From: Bacteroidales bacterium
Lineage (GTDB): Bacteria > Bacteroidota > Bacteroidia > Bacteroidales > Tenuifilaceae
Direction of reading: 5' to 3'
Length of the DNA: 64,000 nucleotides
NCBI GenBank assembly: GCA_016931855.1
Contig: JAFGDZ010000048.1
Location: 1-64,000 of the forward strand
Below the pieces are notes generated by a model. The model was not told the origin of the DNA. It did not search any database and saw nothing but the letters and a program-made list of their open reading frames with translations. Positions 31,077 to 40,527 of the stretch are shown here, piece by piece. Positions within the stretch are counted from its first letter, which is position 1. Every line of letters starts with the position of its first letter. A program made the position numbers and the translations under genes.

Positions 31077-34000
31077 ATGACAACCCAATCCGAGCAACAG
31101 AACCGCAAGGAGGGAGCAAGTAGCGCTCCTGCTAATGTGGCCTCTTTTCTGGGGAGCGACACGTCGGTTGTTGACTATATAAATGGGTTGCCAATGGCGG
31201 TGCTCTACACGCGCGATACAATTCTATGGGCTTCGGCGGTGGCATACACCTACTTTGCTATTGATGAGGTGGAGCTTATTGGCTCGTCTCTTCACCGCTT
31301 AATGCCCTTTGTTCAGCCCAACGATACGGTTTCTGAAACTCTCCTTAGCAGAAAGGTAGAGGCGGCAAAGCGGGGAGAGGCGCAGTCGTTCAACGCGCTT
31401 TTTATGCGCTCAGCCATGCTGCCTTTTGCCGCGCACGTTCTGCTTCGTGTATCAAAGGTAAACACGGAGGTTTTGGAGTGGATTATTACCGAGGCAAATG
31501 AGGATTTAGCGCAATTACTTAGCCAGAACAAGCGGGGATTCATTCCCGATAATCAGGAAGTTATTGATGATTTGGTTTGGATTCTGGATTTTGACTTTAA
31601 CGTCCTCTACGCTAGCGAGGCTGTTAAGCAGCATTTAGGCTATAGCGTTGAGGAGATAACGGCAATTCCTTTTCGCAAAAGAGTTGGTAATAGCACGGCC
31701 AATAGGATTAAAGGGCTGGTTGACGAGAACTATGCCATTGCAAGTGACGCAGCCTATGCCTTTAGGAATTACTCCTTCTCCTTTGATTATGAGCACTACC
31801 ACAAAAATGGGTCGCTATTCTGGAGCAGAATAACCTGTACCTTTTTGCGGGATGCTAGCGGATCCATAATTGGGTTATATGGCGTTTCGCGAGATATTAC
31901 GGCTCAAAAACGGTTCGAGTCCGAAACCTTGGAGAGCCGCCAAATGTACCGCTTACTCTTTGAGCAGGCTCCCATAGGGATTTTTCGCTATGACTCCAAT
32001 GGGGTTATTATTGAGTATAATAGAATGTTTGCCCAAACGCTACAGCTCTCAGCAAAAGTGCTGGAGCGCCTAAACCTATTTAGCCTTAACGATGAGCGGG
32101 TAGTTAATGCCATAAAGTGTAGCCTTGAGGGGGAGGCATCCATGTTTGAGGGGCTATATAAGGCTACAAACTCCACCATGCAGGGATGGCTCACCCTAAA
32201 AACAGTTCCCGTGTTCGATAACGAGGGCAACGTTAACGGCGGCATTGGCATTGTTGAGGATATTAGTGAGCGCAAGAACTCCGAGGAGTCGCTACGCATT
32301 AGCGAAAAGATGTTCCGGGTTCTATCGGGCCTTACTACCGATGCCGCATCGAGCCTAGTTTTTAACCCCGATGGGAGCTTTAAGCGCGAGTGGACCAACG
32401 ACTCCATTCTAAAAACGCTTGGCTATTCGCTTAGCGATATCGACTCCTTTGATAAGTGGGGGCAAATTGTGCATCCCGACGATAAAGCCTATTACTACAG
32501 CCATATTAAGCAGATAATGGATGGGAAAAAGGTTTCCCCAGAGTTTAGGGTTATTGCAAAGTCGGGCAACATGATTTGGATAAATAATACCGTTTACCCC
32601 GAGCTGGACGAGAGTGGGCGAATTATTAGGCTTATTAGCGCAATTAAAGATATTACTCCGCGTAAAAAAGCGGAGCTAGAGCTAAAGGAGTCGCAGCGTA
32701 AGCTGGCCACGCTTTTGGGCAACCTGCCCGGTATGGCATACAAAGGCCGTATGCGGCACTTTAATCCGCTCGAATTTGTTAGCGATGGTGCGCTTGCCCT
32801 AACGGGCTATACCCCCGATGAGCTAATCTCGGGAAAGGTGAGCATCTCAAGCATTATTCATCCGGCCGATTTAACCAGAGTAATAAGGGAGAGGAGTGAG
32901 GCCATATCGCAGAATAGCCGTTTCCAGCTTCGTTACAGGATCTTTACCAAGGACGGTGGTGTGCGATGGGTTGAGGAAATGGGTATTGGTGCACCCACCG
33001 AGGGCGACCAAATGGCCATTGAGGCCTTTGTTTTTGATGTAACCAAGCAGGAAGAAGCAGAGCAGCAGCTTATTGAGCACCGCAACCTCCTTGATCTTAT
33101 AGTTAACAATGCGCCAATTGGCATTTGGATAGCTGCACCCGATGGAACATATCCAGTTATAAACAGGTACTTTGCTGATGCAATTGGGTGGAATGGTAAT
33201 CCCAATGCGGTTTCCCTGACCCAAGAAGAGGTTGCCATTTGTGCCGCTAGCGATGAGTGGGCAAGGCGCAGCCCTGAGCCCATTTTCTCCGAGGAGCCAA
33301 TTACCTTTGTTGATGGCAAAAAGCACACGCTACAGGTGGTTAAAACAAGGCTCTTATCATCAACAGGAAAAGATTTTGGAATACTTGGAATTGGGCACGA
33401 TATATCGGAGCGTAAGCGGTACGAAGTAGAGCTTAGAGTGGCAAAGAATAAGGCCGAGGAGTCGGATAGGCTAAAATCGGCGTTCCTAGCTAACATGAGC
33501 CACGAAATTAGAACCCCGCTTAATGGTATTATTGGCTTCTCTAAGTACCTGAAAGACTATACCGTTTCTGAATTGGAGTACAGGAATGTGCTTGATATTA
33601 TTTGTAATAGCGCCGATCATCTGCTAACAATTATCAACGATATTATTGACATCTCAAAGCTGGATGCAGGGCAAATTAAAATACACCCCGAGCGCATAAA
33701 CCTGAATAAGCTGCTTAACGAGGTGCATTCGTTCTTCTACACTAAATCCGGCCAACGCGAGGAGAAGCATTTGAGCGTTAGGCTATCAATGTCGCTACCC
33801 GATCAGGATGCCTTTATTGTTGCAGACGAGGTTAGGCTCCGTCAGGTGCTTAACAATCTGGTTGGCAATGCAGTAAAGTTTACCCATCAGGGGTATGTAG
33901 AGATTGGCTACTCGCTGCAAGCTGATAGGTCAATGCTTCGCTTTTTTGTTCGCGATACGGGTATTGGCCTGTCGCCCGATAAGCATAAGGTTATTTTTGA

Positions 34001-34613
34001 GCGATTTAGGCAAGCCGACGACTCTACAACACGGGAGTATGGAGGTACGGGGTTAGGCTTGGCCATATCAAAATCGATTGTGGAGCTTATGCGGGGCGAA
34101 ATATGGGTGGAGTCGCAGCTGGGGAAGGGCTCAACCTTCTACTTTACTATTCCTCTAGTTAGCTCTAAGGCGCTACCAGCAGAACCCGCTGTAGAGGCGC
34201 TACCTGTAAAACAGGTGGTAGATGTTTCGGGTAAGCGTGTGCTTATTGTTGAGGATGAGCCCAATAGTATGCTTTTTCTGCAATCGGTACTTAGCAGGAG
34301 CGGGCTACAAATTGATACCGCAGTAAATGGAAAGGAGGCCATAGAGAAGGCCTTGGCTAGCCCAAAGCCCGATTTGATTCTGCTAGATTTACAGCTGCCC
34401 CTAGTTAGCGGCTACGATGTAATTAAAGCCATTAAGGCGGTTGATACACAGCTTCCCATTATTGTGCAAACAGCACATGCCATGCTCGATGAGCGCGAAC
34501 AGTGTATGGCTTTAGGCTGCAATGCGTTTATTGCAAAACCTATTGACCCAGAGCAGCTAATTCAACTGGTTGCCACAGAGCTAAAGGGTGGGGAACCCCA
34601 GACTATTTATTAG
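31077..34613 (+). CDS. Multi-PAS hybrid sensor histidine kinase/response regulator
   Basis: A 1178-residue cytosolic protein without membrane segments. About six PAS/PAC units fill residues 20-780 (for example DLVWILDFDFNVLYASEAV, RQMYRLLFEQAPIGIFRYDSNG, NAPIGIWIAAPDG, each ending in a DIS/DIT-ERK PAC tail). The HisKA H-box is NMSHEIRTPLNG (His about 808), followed by a HATPase domain with DTGIGLSPDK and GGTGLGLAISKS. The C-terminal receiver has the phosphoacceptor Asp about 1105 in LILLDLQLP. The signal is unknown and is probably intracellular or diffusible. Its stop is 23 bases from the convergent kinase gene at 34637. Confidence 0.93.
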   Translation: MTTQSEQQNRKEGASSAPANVASFLGSDTSVVDYINGLPMAVLYTRDTILWASAVAYTYFAIDEVELIGSSLHRLMPFVQPNDTVSETLLSRKVEAAKRGEAQSFNALFMRSAMLPFAAHVLLRVSKVNTEVLEWIITEANEDLAQLLSQNKRGFIPDNQEVIDDLVWILDFDFNVLYASEAVKQHLGYSVEEITAIPFRKRVGNSTANRIKGLVDENYAIASDAAYAFRNYSFSFDYEHYHKNGSLFWSRITCTFLRDASGSIIGLYGVSRDITAQKRFESETLESRQMYRLLFEQAPIGIFRYDSNGVIIEYNRMFAQTLQLSAKVLERLNLFSLNDERVVNAIKCSLEGEASMFEGLYKATNSTMQGWLTLKTVPVFDNEGNVNGGIGIVEDISERKNSEESLRISEKMFRVLSGLTTDAASSLVFNPDGSFKREWTNDSILKTLGYSLSDIDSFDKWGQIVHPDDKAYYYSHIKQIMDGKKVSPEFRVIAKSGNMIWINNTVYPELDESGRIIRLISAIKDITPRKKAELELKESQRKLATLLGNLPGMAYKGRMRHFNPLEFVSDGALALTGYTPDELISGKVSISSIIHPADLTRVIRERSEAISQNSRFQLRYRIFTKDGGVRWVEEMGIGAPTEGDQMAIEAFVFDVTKQEEAEQQLIEHRNLLDLIVNNAPIGIWIAAPDGTYPVINRYFADAIGWNGNPNAVSLTQEEVAICAASDEWARRSPEPIFSEEPITFVDGKKHTLQVVKTRLLSSTGKDFGILGIGHDISERKRYEVELRVAKNKAEESDRLKSAFLANMSHEIRTPLNGIIGFSKYLKDYTVSELEYRNVLDIICNSADHLLTIINDIIDISKLDAGQIKIHPERINLNKLLNEVHSFFYTKSGQREEKHLSVRLSMSLPDQDAFIVADEVRLRQVLNNLVGNAVKFTHQGYVEIGYSLQADRSMLRFFVRDTGIGLSPDKHKVIFERFRQADDSTTREYGGTGLGLAISKSIVELMRGEIWVESQLGKGSTFYFTIPLVSSKALPAEPAVEALPVKQVVDVSGKRVLIVEDEPNSMLFLQSVLSRSGLQIDTAVNGKEAIEKALASPKPDLILLDLQLPLVSGYDVIKAIKAVDTQLPIIVQTAHAMLDEREQCMALGCNAFIAKPIDPEQLIQLVATELKGGEPQTIY

Positions 34614-34636
34614 CGCTTGAGGCTCTTTTCTGGCTG

Positions 34637-35995
34637 CTAAAACGTTAGCATAAACGTTGTTCCCTGCTCAACCTGCGAGTAGGCTGTAATGCTACCCCCG
34701 TGCAGGCGCATTATTTGCTTGGATAAGCTAAGCCCAATTCCCGAGCCCTTAGGCTTTGTGGTAAAGAAGGGAATAAAAATTTTATCCAGAACCTCGGGTA
34801 GTATTCCCTCCCCATTATCAATAACCTGTAGGGTAACGCGCCCGCGTTTGTTAAGAAAAGCCTTAATGTCAAGCTGCGGGTTGGGCTTATCCTCAAGCGC
34901 ATGAATGGCATTCTTTGCTAGGTTAATAACCACCTGTTCCAGCAGCTCAAGGTCAACAGAAAACTCCATATCCTCAGGGATAATCTCGTAGCTAAACCTG
35001 ATGTTGGTTGCCTTTATCTCCTCCTCTATTAGTGGGGTAAGGTTATGAATTAGCCTTTTAACCGTTGTAACTTGGAAGTTAGGCTTAGGAATACGCGTTA
35101 GGTTGCGGTAGGTATTAACAAAGTGCATTAGCCCAGTGCTGCGCTTATGTATGGTTTGTAATCCCTGCTGAATTTCTTCAACCGTTTCTTGGTCAATGGG
35201 TTCTACTTGTGTTGTAGATGTTTCCTGTAGAGCCCGAATCATGCTGTCTATGGTAGAGCTTAGCGAGGCTATGGGCGTTATGGAGTTCATAATTTCATGG
35301 GTAAGCACGCTTATAAGCTTTTGCCACGCTTCGGTTTCTTGCTCTTCCAGTACATTTTGGATGTTCTTTATGGTAACCAGCACAATATGCTTGTTGTGAA
35401 TCTTAATCTCGCTGCTGTTTATGGCTAGCTGTAGCAAGTCGTCCTCCTGCTGTACCTTTATTAGAGAGCTTTCTCCTGGCGTTATGGCAAGGAGCTTATC
35501 AACAAGTTCTGCGCTAATGGGGTATAGCTGCTTCACGTTTTTTAGTCCGCTAATTTGGAATAGCTTCTTAGCAGCCTTGTTAATCATCTCTATGGAGCCA
35601 TCCTTTTGGTAGGCTATAATGCTTATCTCAATGTTCTGAACAATGCTTTGTAGGTACTGAAAATGCTCCTCCTTCTCCGTTCTAACGGTTTGGAAATCCC
35701 TAATGACATCGTTAAATGCTTTGCTAAGCTCATCAAACGATGAGCCCATGCCTTCAACCTGAAACGAGCGGGTGAACTCAGAAAAGCGGATGCTCTCAAG
35801 GAAGCTGGCCAAATCCCTGTTGGATTTGTCCACGTAGTTGTACAACGAGTATATCTCCAGTACCACCACCACCCCTATTAGTATTGGGGTAATAAAAAAA
35901 TCGAAGTTTATCCACGCATATATTAGTGCAAATAGGGTGGCTGCAATTAGCAGAATTCTAATTAGCACATTAATTCTAAAGTTTCTAAAGGTCAT
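34637..35995 (-). CDS. NtrB-type membrane sensor histidine kinase
   Basis: A 452-residue protein. Two membrane helices lie near the start (about 8-50: [16 protein letters not shown] and [16 protein letters not shown]), with almost no periplasmic loop. A PAS-like domain follows (about 105-210), then a HisKA domain with the phosphoacceptor in [16 protein letters not shown]. The HATPase domain has [45 protein letters not shown] (landmarks of the N, G1 and G2 boxes). The architecture and [13 protein letters not shown] are typical of NtrB-like partners of sigma-54 regulators. It overlaps the response-regulator gene by 11 bases, so the two are a pair. Confidence 0.92.
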   Translation of the reverse strand: MTFRNFRINVLIRILLIAATLFALIYAWINFDFFITPILIGVVVVLEIYSLYNYVDKSNRDLASFLESIRFSEFTRSFQVEGMGSSFDELSKAFNDVIRDFQTVRTEKEEHFQYLQSIVQNIEISIIAYQKDGSIEMINKAAKKLFQISGLKNVKQLYPISAELVDKLLAITPGESSLIKVQQEDDLLQLAINSSEIKIHNKHIVLVTIKNIQNVLEEQETEAWQKLISVLTHEIMNSITPIASLSSTIDSMIRALQETSTTQVEPIDQETVEEIQQGLQTIHKRSTGLMHFVNTYRNLTRIPKPNFQVTTVKRLIHNLTPLIEEEIKATNIRFSYEIIPEDMEFSVDLELLEQVVINLAKNAIHALEDKPNPQLDIKAFLNKRGRVTLQVIDNGEGILPEVLDKIFIPFFTTKPKGSGIGLSLSKQIMRLHGGSITAYSQVEQGTTFMLTF

Positions 35996-37364
35996 ATTTC
36001 TCCATTCTTCTATAAAGCGATGTTCTGGTAATGCCTAGCTCATTTGCTGCCTGAGTAATGTTACCCTGAAACTGCTTTAGCACCTTATCAATAACGGTTT
36101 TCTCAATCTCGTCAAGGTTAAATGTGTTTAGCTCAGTTTCAATTACTTTGCTCGATTTGGGTGGCGCAAAAAGGAAATCGTCGGGTTGTAGAACATTAGC
36201 GTCACTCATAATAATAGCCCGCTCAATAGCGTGCTGCAGCTCACGTACGTTGCCTGGCCAGTGGTACTGGTTAAGCTTCTTAAGCGCTTCGGCCGATAGC
36301 CCCACAATCTCCTTTCGGTACTTTTTAGAGTAAATGCCAATAAAGTGATTTGCTAGCAGGGGAATATCGCCATACCGCTCCCTAAGCGGTGGCAGGTGTA
36401 TCTCAACGGTGTTAATCCTATATAAAAGGTCTTGCCTAAATGTGCTCTCGCTCACCATTTGGTGTATATCGTTGTTGGTTGCGCAAATTAGCCTAACGTC
36501 AATGTGCTTAGGTTTATTGGCTCCAACGCGGGTAACCTCCCTCCGTTCAATAATTGTTAACAACTTAGACTGTAGTGGGAGCGAAAGGTTACCAATCTCG
36601 TCAAGGAAAAGTGTTCCGCCCGATGCAATCTCGAACCGTCCGGGCTTATCCTTCTTTGCGTCGGTAAAGGCCCCTTTCTCATGCCCAAAGAGCTCGCTTT
36701 CAAATAGCGTTTCGGCAATAGAACCCAGATCCACGCTAATAAAAACCTCCTCAACGCGCGCCGAGTTGCGGTGCAGCGCACGGGCAACAAGCTCTTTGCC
36801 CGTGCCATTCTCGCCAAGTATTAGCACGTTGGCATCGGTTTTAGCCACTTTTTGTATGGTGGCAAAAACGTCCAGCATGGCCTTGGAGTTGCCAATAAAC
36901 TCATGAAAGGGCTTATCTAGCACATTGCTAATCTCCTTTTGCCGCTCCTTTAGGCTTTGCGCTTCGCATTGCGATTGCTTTAGCTTAACGGTAGAGGCAA
37001 TGGTGGCAATTAGCTTCTCGTTTTGCCAAGGTTTTAGTATAAAGTCGGTTGCTCCAGCCTTAATGGCTTTTACAGCCTTCTCGGCATCGCCGTATGCTGT
37101 AATAAACACAACTATTGCCGATGGGTCTATCTCAAGTATTTTCTCAAGCCAGTAAAAACCCTCCTGACCGCTAATGGCATCCTTCGTAAAGTTCATGTCA
37201 AGGAGTATTACATCGTAGTCCCCCTTTTTTACAAGATCAGGAATATCGGATGGGTTTCCAGTGGTATTTACTAGTTCAACATGAGGTTTTAGTAGGAGTT
37301 TTAATGCGAAAAGGATATCTTCGTTATCGTCAACTACAAGTATTTTACCCACCTTCTTGTTCAT
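35985..37364 (-). CDS. Sigma-54-dependent response regulator (NtrC family)
   Basis: A 459-residue protein in three parts. The receiver has its phosphoacceptor Asp56 in [10 protein letters not shown]. The AAA+ domain has Walker A GENGTGKE (about 182-189), a sigma-54 contact loop GAFTDA (a common variant of GAFTGA), Walker [13 protein letters not shown], and [22 protein letters not shown] Fis-type helix-turn-helix ends the protein ([23 protein letters not shown]). It activates sigma-54 promoters when phosphorylated by the kinase at 34637. The divergent efflux operon starts 364 bases away, and two palindromes in between are good candidates for its binding sites. Confidence 0.94.
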   Translation of the reverse strand: MNKKVGKILVVDDNEDILFALKLLLKPHVELVNTTGNPSDIPDLVKKGDYDVILLDMNFTKDAISGQEGFYWLEKILEIDPSAIVVFITAYGDAEKAVKAIKAGATDFILKPWQNEKLIATIASTVKLKQSQCEAQSLKERQKEISNVLDKPFHEFIGNSKAMLDVFATIQKVAKTDANVLILGENGTGKELVARALHRNSARVEEVFISVDLGSIAETLFESELFGHEKGAFTDAKKDKPGRFEIASGGTLFLDEIGNLSLPLQSKLLTIIERREVTRVGANKPKHIDVRLICATNNDIHQMVSESTFRQDLLYRINTVEIHLPPLRERYGDIPLLANHFIGIYSKKYRKEIVGLSAEALKKLNQYHWPGNVRELQHAIERAIIMSDANVLQPDDFLFAPPKSSKVIETELNTFNLDEIEKTVIDKVLKQFQGNITQAANELGITRTSLYRRMEKYDL

Positions 37365-37570
37365 GGTACAAAAATTTTCAAGTAATGATTAGCGTAAATG
37401 GAGAGGCATAAATATACAAAACCCTTATTTAGATACTTGCACAATCCCCTGTTAAAAAAATATACACCCTAGTTCAATTGCATTAGTAGCCTTTTTTAGG
37501 GGATATTTACATGGGTTTATTAATTATTCCATTAACCATTTTTGCCAGCATTGCCTAATAAACGCAGAAT

Positions 37571-37588
37571 CTGTGCGATTTCGTACAG
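37571..37588. promoter_or_regulatory. Candidate enhancer site 1 for the NtrC-type regulator
   Basis: CTGTGCGATTTCGTACAG is an 18-base palindrome with a single mismatched pair (arms CTGT.CGA and TCG.ACAG). It lies in the 364-base gap between the divergent regulator and efflux genes. The remainder of that gap shows no gene. Confidence 0.6.
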
Positions 37589-37593
37589 GACTT

Positions 37594-37609
37594 GTTGCAA
37601 TTTCGAACA
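37594..37609. promoter_or_regulatory. Candidate enhancer site 2 for the NtrC-type regulator
   Basis: GTTGCAATTTCGAACA matches the core of site 1 at 12 of 16 bases. It starts 22 bases after it, about two helical turns, which is the spacing expected for cooperative binding of an NtrC-type activator. Confidence 0.5.
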
Positions 37610-37675
37610 CAAATAGGGTAGGGGGGTATTTAATGCGTGGTTGCTAATAAACACATAATCATTGCAATACAACTA

Positions 37676-37692
37676 TTGGCACACAACATGAA
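37676..37692 (+). promoter_or_regulatory. Possible sigma-54 promoter for the efflux operon
   Basis: TTGGCACACAACATGAA resembles TGGCAC-N5-TTGCA. The -24 half is perfect, but the -12 half reads ATGA, so G is kept and C is lost. It lies 37 bases upstream of the adaptor ATG and about 70-100 bases downstream of the two enhancer-like palindromes, the standard arrangement. Confidence 0.4.
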
Positions 37693-37728
37693 ATGTGATG
37701 GAGCAAAACCGAATAATATTCACGCACA

Positions 37729-38985
37729 ATGGATAGAGTAATAGAAAAGAAAAAGTGGACGCTAAAAAAGGTTCTTTGGATAGGAGGGGGTAGTGCCCTA
37801 GTTCTTTTGATTGGTTATTATCTCATTTTTGGCGATAAAAGCTCAAGGCTTAACGTTGAGGTTGATAAGATTACAATAGAAGAGGTTAAGGAAGATCTTT
37901 TTAGGGATTACATTACTGTAATTGGCACTGTTGCTCCAATTCAAACCATTTATCTTGATGCTACCGAGAGCGGAAGCCGTGTTGAGGAGATTGTAAGGGA
38001 AGAGGGATCGAAAGTAAAGCAGGGCGATGTGATTGTTCGTTTTAGCAACACAAACCTTATACTAGACATATCTAACAACGAGGCAAACGTTTCCCGAACC
38101 ACAAACGAGCTGCGCAGCACCCGTTTGCAAATGGAAAAGCAAACGCTTGAAACTCGCAGCCAGCTGCTAGACCTAATGTTTAACCTAAAGGAGAAGGAGC
38201 GTACCTTTAGAAATAACGAAAAGCTGTTTAACCAGAACCACATCTCGCGCGAGGAGTATGAGCGCAGCAAAGACGCGTTTGACCTAAATAGCGAGAAGAT
38301 TAAGCTTTTCCGCGAGAGCTGGAAGCAGGATTCCATGTTCAGGCTAACGCAGCTGCGTACCCTTGAGAGCGATGCCGAGCGGCTGCAGAAAAACCTAGTA
38401 GTGGTACGCAAACGCCTTGAAGCGCTTGAGTTTAGGGCTCCTGTTTCAGGAGAACTTGCTGCGCTTAACCTTGAGGTAGGACAGGTAATTGGCATGGGTA
38501 CTCGCATGGGAACCATTCACGTTCTTGATTCATACATGCTTAAGGTAGATATCGATGAGCACTACATATCGCGTATTGTTCGCGGGTTATATGGTCAGTG
38601 CGAGTTTGCTGGCTCAAAGTATAAGGGCGAGATTAAGAAGGTGTACCCCGAGGTTCGTAACGGCCGATTTACTGTAGATATGGTGTTTACCAATGATGTT
38701 CCTAGCAGCATCCGTATTGGGCAAACCTCCCGCATTAACCTTGAGCTGGGCGAATCGCAAAAGGCCGTGCTTATACCTCGTGGAGGCTTTTACCAAAGCA
38801 CTGGGGGCCAGTGGATATTTGTGGTTGACCCATCGGGCAGCTTTGCAACCAAGCGCAGTATTCGCATAAACCGCCAAAACCCTAGACACTACGAGGTGGT
38901 GGACGGCTTACTTCCAGGCGAAAAGGTAATTGTTTCTAGCTACGATAACTTTGGAAATGTGGATAAACTTGTATTAGAAAAATAA
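37729..38985 (+). CDS. Efflux periplasmic adaptor subunit (HlyD/MacA-like)
   Basis: A 418-residue membrane-fusion protein. One N-terminal membrane helix (about 13-35, VLWIGGGSALVLLIGYYLIF) is followed by the lipoyl half-motif ESGSRVEEIVREEGSKVKQGD. A long coiled-coil hairpin follows (about 115-225), then the second lipoyl half FRAPVSGELAALNLEVGQVIGMG and the beta-barrel and membrane-proximal domains. It links an inner-membrane ABC transporter to TolC. The ABC ATPase gene starts 18 bases later. The divergent NtrC-type pair is the likely regulator. Confidence 0.92.
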   Translation: MDRVIEKKKWTLKKVLWIGGGSALVLLIGYYLIFGDKSSRLNVEVDKITIEEVKEDLFRDYITVIGTVAPIQTIYLDATESGSRVEEIVREEGSKVKQGDVIVRFSNTNLILDISNNEANVSRTTNELRSTRLQMEKQTLETRSQLLDLMFNLKEKERTFRNNEKLFNQNHISREEYERSKDAFDLNSEKIKLFRESWKQDSMFRLTQLRTLESDAERLQKNLVVVRKRLEALEFRAPVSGELAALNLEVGQVIGMGTRMGTIHVLDSYMLKVDIDEHYISRIVRGLYGQCEFAGSKYKGEIKKVYPEVRNGRFTVDMVFTNDVPSSIRIGQTSRINLELGESQKAVLIPRGGFYQSTGGQWIFVVDPSGSFATKRSIRINRQNPRHYEVVDGLLPGEKVIVSSYDNFGNVDKLVLEK

Positions 38986-39003
38986 CAAATTAATTCTATA
39001 GCC

Positions 39004-39711
39004 ATGAACAACAGTACTAACAACTTAATGATTAAGACTACCGATTTAGTTAAGGTTTTCCGTACCGAGGAGGTTGAAACCACCGCCCTAAACAAGGTAA
39101 ATATCGAGGTTAAAGAGGGTGAGTTTGTAGCCATAATGGGCCCATCGGGTTGCGGAAAATCAACCCTGCTTAATATACTTGGGCTACTGGATAATCCTTC
39201 GGGAGGGGAGCTGCACTTTAATGGTTTAGAGGTTGCTGGGTATAAGGAGAAGCAGCGCACCAATTTACGTAAGGCCAACATCGGCTTTGTTTTCCAAAGC
39301 TTTAACCTTATTGATGAGCTAACCGTTTTTGAGAACGTTGAGCTTCCTCTTCTATACATGAATGTTCCTGCTGCCGAGCGCAAGCGTAAGGTTGAGGCTG
39401 TGCTTGAGCGTATGCGCATTATGCATCGCCAAAAGCACTTTCCACAGCAGCTATCGGGCGGTCAGCAGCAACGTGTAGCCATTGCCCGCGCTGTGGTTGC
39501 TAACCCTAAGCTAATACTTGCCGATGAGCCAACGGGTAACCTGGACTCATCTAATGGCGAAGAGGTAATGGAGCTGCTAAGCGAGCTTAACCGCGAGGGA
39601 ACAACCATTGTTATGGTAACCCACTCACCAACCGATGCTGAAAAGGCGCACCGCATTATTCAGCTGTTCGACGGTCATGTGGTTACCGAGAACGTTAAGA
39701 AAATTCTGTAG
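39004..39711 (+). CDS. ABC transporter ATP-binding protein (MacB/LolD type)
   Basis: A 235-residue ATPase. Walker A is GPSGCGKST (about 44-52), the Q-loop is in IGFVFQSFNLIDELTV, the signature is LSGGQQQRVAIARAVV, Walker B is LILADEPTGNLDS, and the H-loop is MVTHSP. It has the LolD/MacB/FtsE-like sequence, which normally works with an FtsX-type permease. None follows it here. Instead two small genes separate it from the TolC gene. It begins 18 bases after the adaptor gene and shares its operon. Confidence 0.94.
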   Translation: MNNSTNNLMIKTTDLVKVFRTEEVETTALNKVNIEVKEGEFVAIMGPSGCGKSTLLNILGLLDNPSGGELHFNGLEVAGYKEKQRTNLRKANIGFVFQSFNLIDELTVFENVELPLLYMNVPAAERKRKVEAVLERMRIMHRQKHFPQQLSGGQQQRVAIARAVVANPKLILADEPTGNLDSSNGEEVMELLSELNREGTTIVMVTHSPTDAEKAHRIIQLFDGHVVTENVKKIL

Positions 39712-39779
39712 TTAGATATAGCTTTAGCCTTTTACATAGCTTGTTTTAATTATTAACTAAAATCCGAGGAGGACTCACC

Positions 39780-40076
39780 ATGAGAGAGATATGCATCCCA
39801 ATCGCAAATTTCGGGGAAGATGAGATTGCCGATGTTACCCTAACCGTAGGCGGTAGAAAGGTTAGTTATAGCTTTCGGGTTGAGTCTTTTCCTTGGACTT
39901 TTCCCGGAGAGGTTCCCATAAGCGATACCGACGAGGGGGGACACGCAACTCTGGCGCAAATTATAGCGCTTAGAATCGCCATTGAGCAGTACGATAAGGG
40001 GTGGGAGCTGGTTCAAATTTATACTCCGCCCCGTGGGGCTTCGCACATTCAGGTGCTTTATCGTAAAAAGAACTAA
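39780..40076 (+). CDS. Unknown 98-residue protein in the efflux operon
   Basis: A small soluble protein (start MREICIPIANFGEDEI) with alternating strands, a central FPWTFPGEVPISDTDEGGH and a helix (ALRIAIEQYDKGWELVQIY). It has no signal peptide or membrane helix. I do not recognise it. The start is supported by an excellent ribosome-binding site (GAGGAGG, 8 bases upstream). It occupies the place where an ABC permease gene would be expected, and the next small gene starts 2 bases after its stop. Confidence 0.75.
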   Translation: MREICIPIANFGEDEIADVTLTVGGRKVSYSFRVESFPWTFPGEVPISDTDEGGHATLAQIIALRIAIEQYDKGWELVQIYTPPRGASHIQVLYRKKN

Positions 40077-40078
40077 CG

Positions 40079-40438
40079 ATGAAACGGTTACTTATTACCA
40101 TCACAGCAACTCTGGTTGCAGCGGCATTTGGACGTGCAGCGCTGGCCATTGAGGTAACAGCGAAAAATAGGCAGGAGAAAGTTCCAGGAACTTCTTGCAA
40201 GGCAGTAGCTAAAACCGAGATGGAAACAGTTGTACTTGGGTTCTCTTTAAGTATTGATGAGGAGCAAAACGACTCTCTGCAACAGGTGTACTATAGGCAG
40301 GGAATTGCTCCTTCTCAGGTATCGCAATCCGATACCTGCGAGGAGTATTACCCCAGCAGCCTGCCTCAGTATCTTATTTATCTGTTACCAGTAATTAAAA
40401 AAACGGGAGTAAACCCTAGTATCTATCAGGTGCTGTAA
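40079..40438 (+). CDS. Unknown small secreted protein in the efflux operon
   Basis: A 119-residue protein with a likely signal peptide (MKRLLITITATLVAAAFGRAALA) and a mature part with two cysteines (TSCKAV and DTCEEYY) that could form a disulfide. It starts 2 bases after the preceding small gene, so the two are co-translated. The family is not recognised. If the signal is cleaved, it would work in the periplasm, where the adaptor and TolC meet. Confidence 0.65.
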   Translation: MKRLLITITATLVAAAFGRAALAIEVTAKNRQEKVPGTSCKAVAKTEMETVVLGFSLSIDEEQNDSLQQVYYRQGIAPSQVSQSDTCEEYYPSSLPQYLIYLLPVIKKTGVNPSIYQVL

Positions 40439-40527
40439 CAGTAAGGAATTTGTGGTGATTGGTAGAAGCTGTTCTACCTAGGAATTTTATGGGCTTTCCG
40501 CTACTCACTACGCTTATATAACTACAT

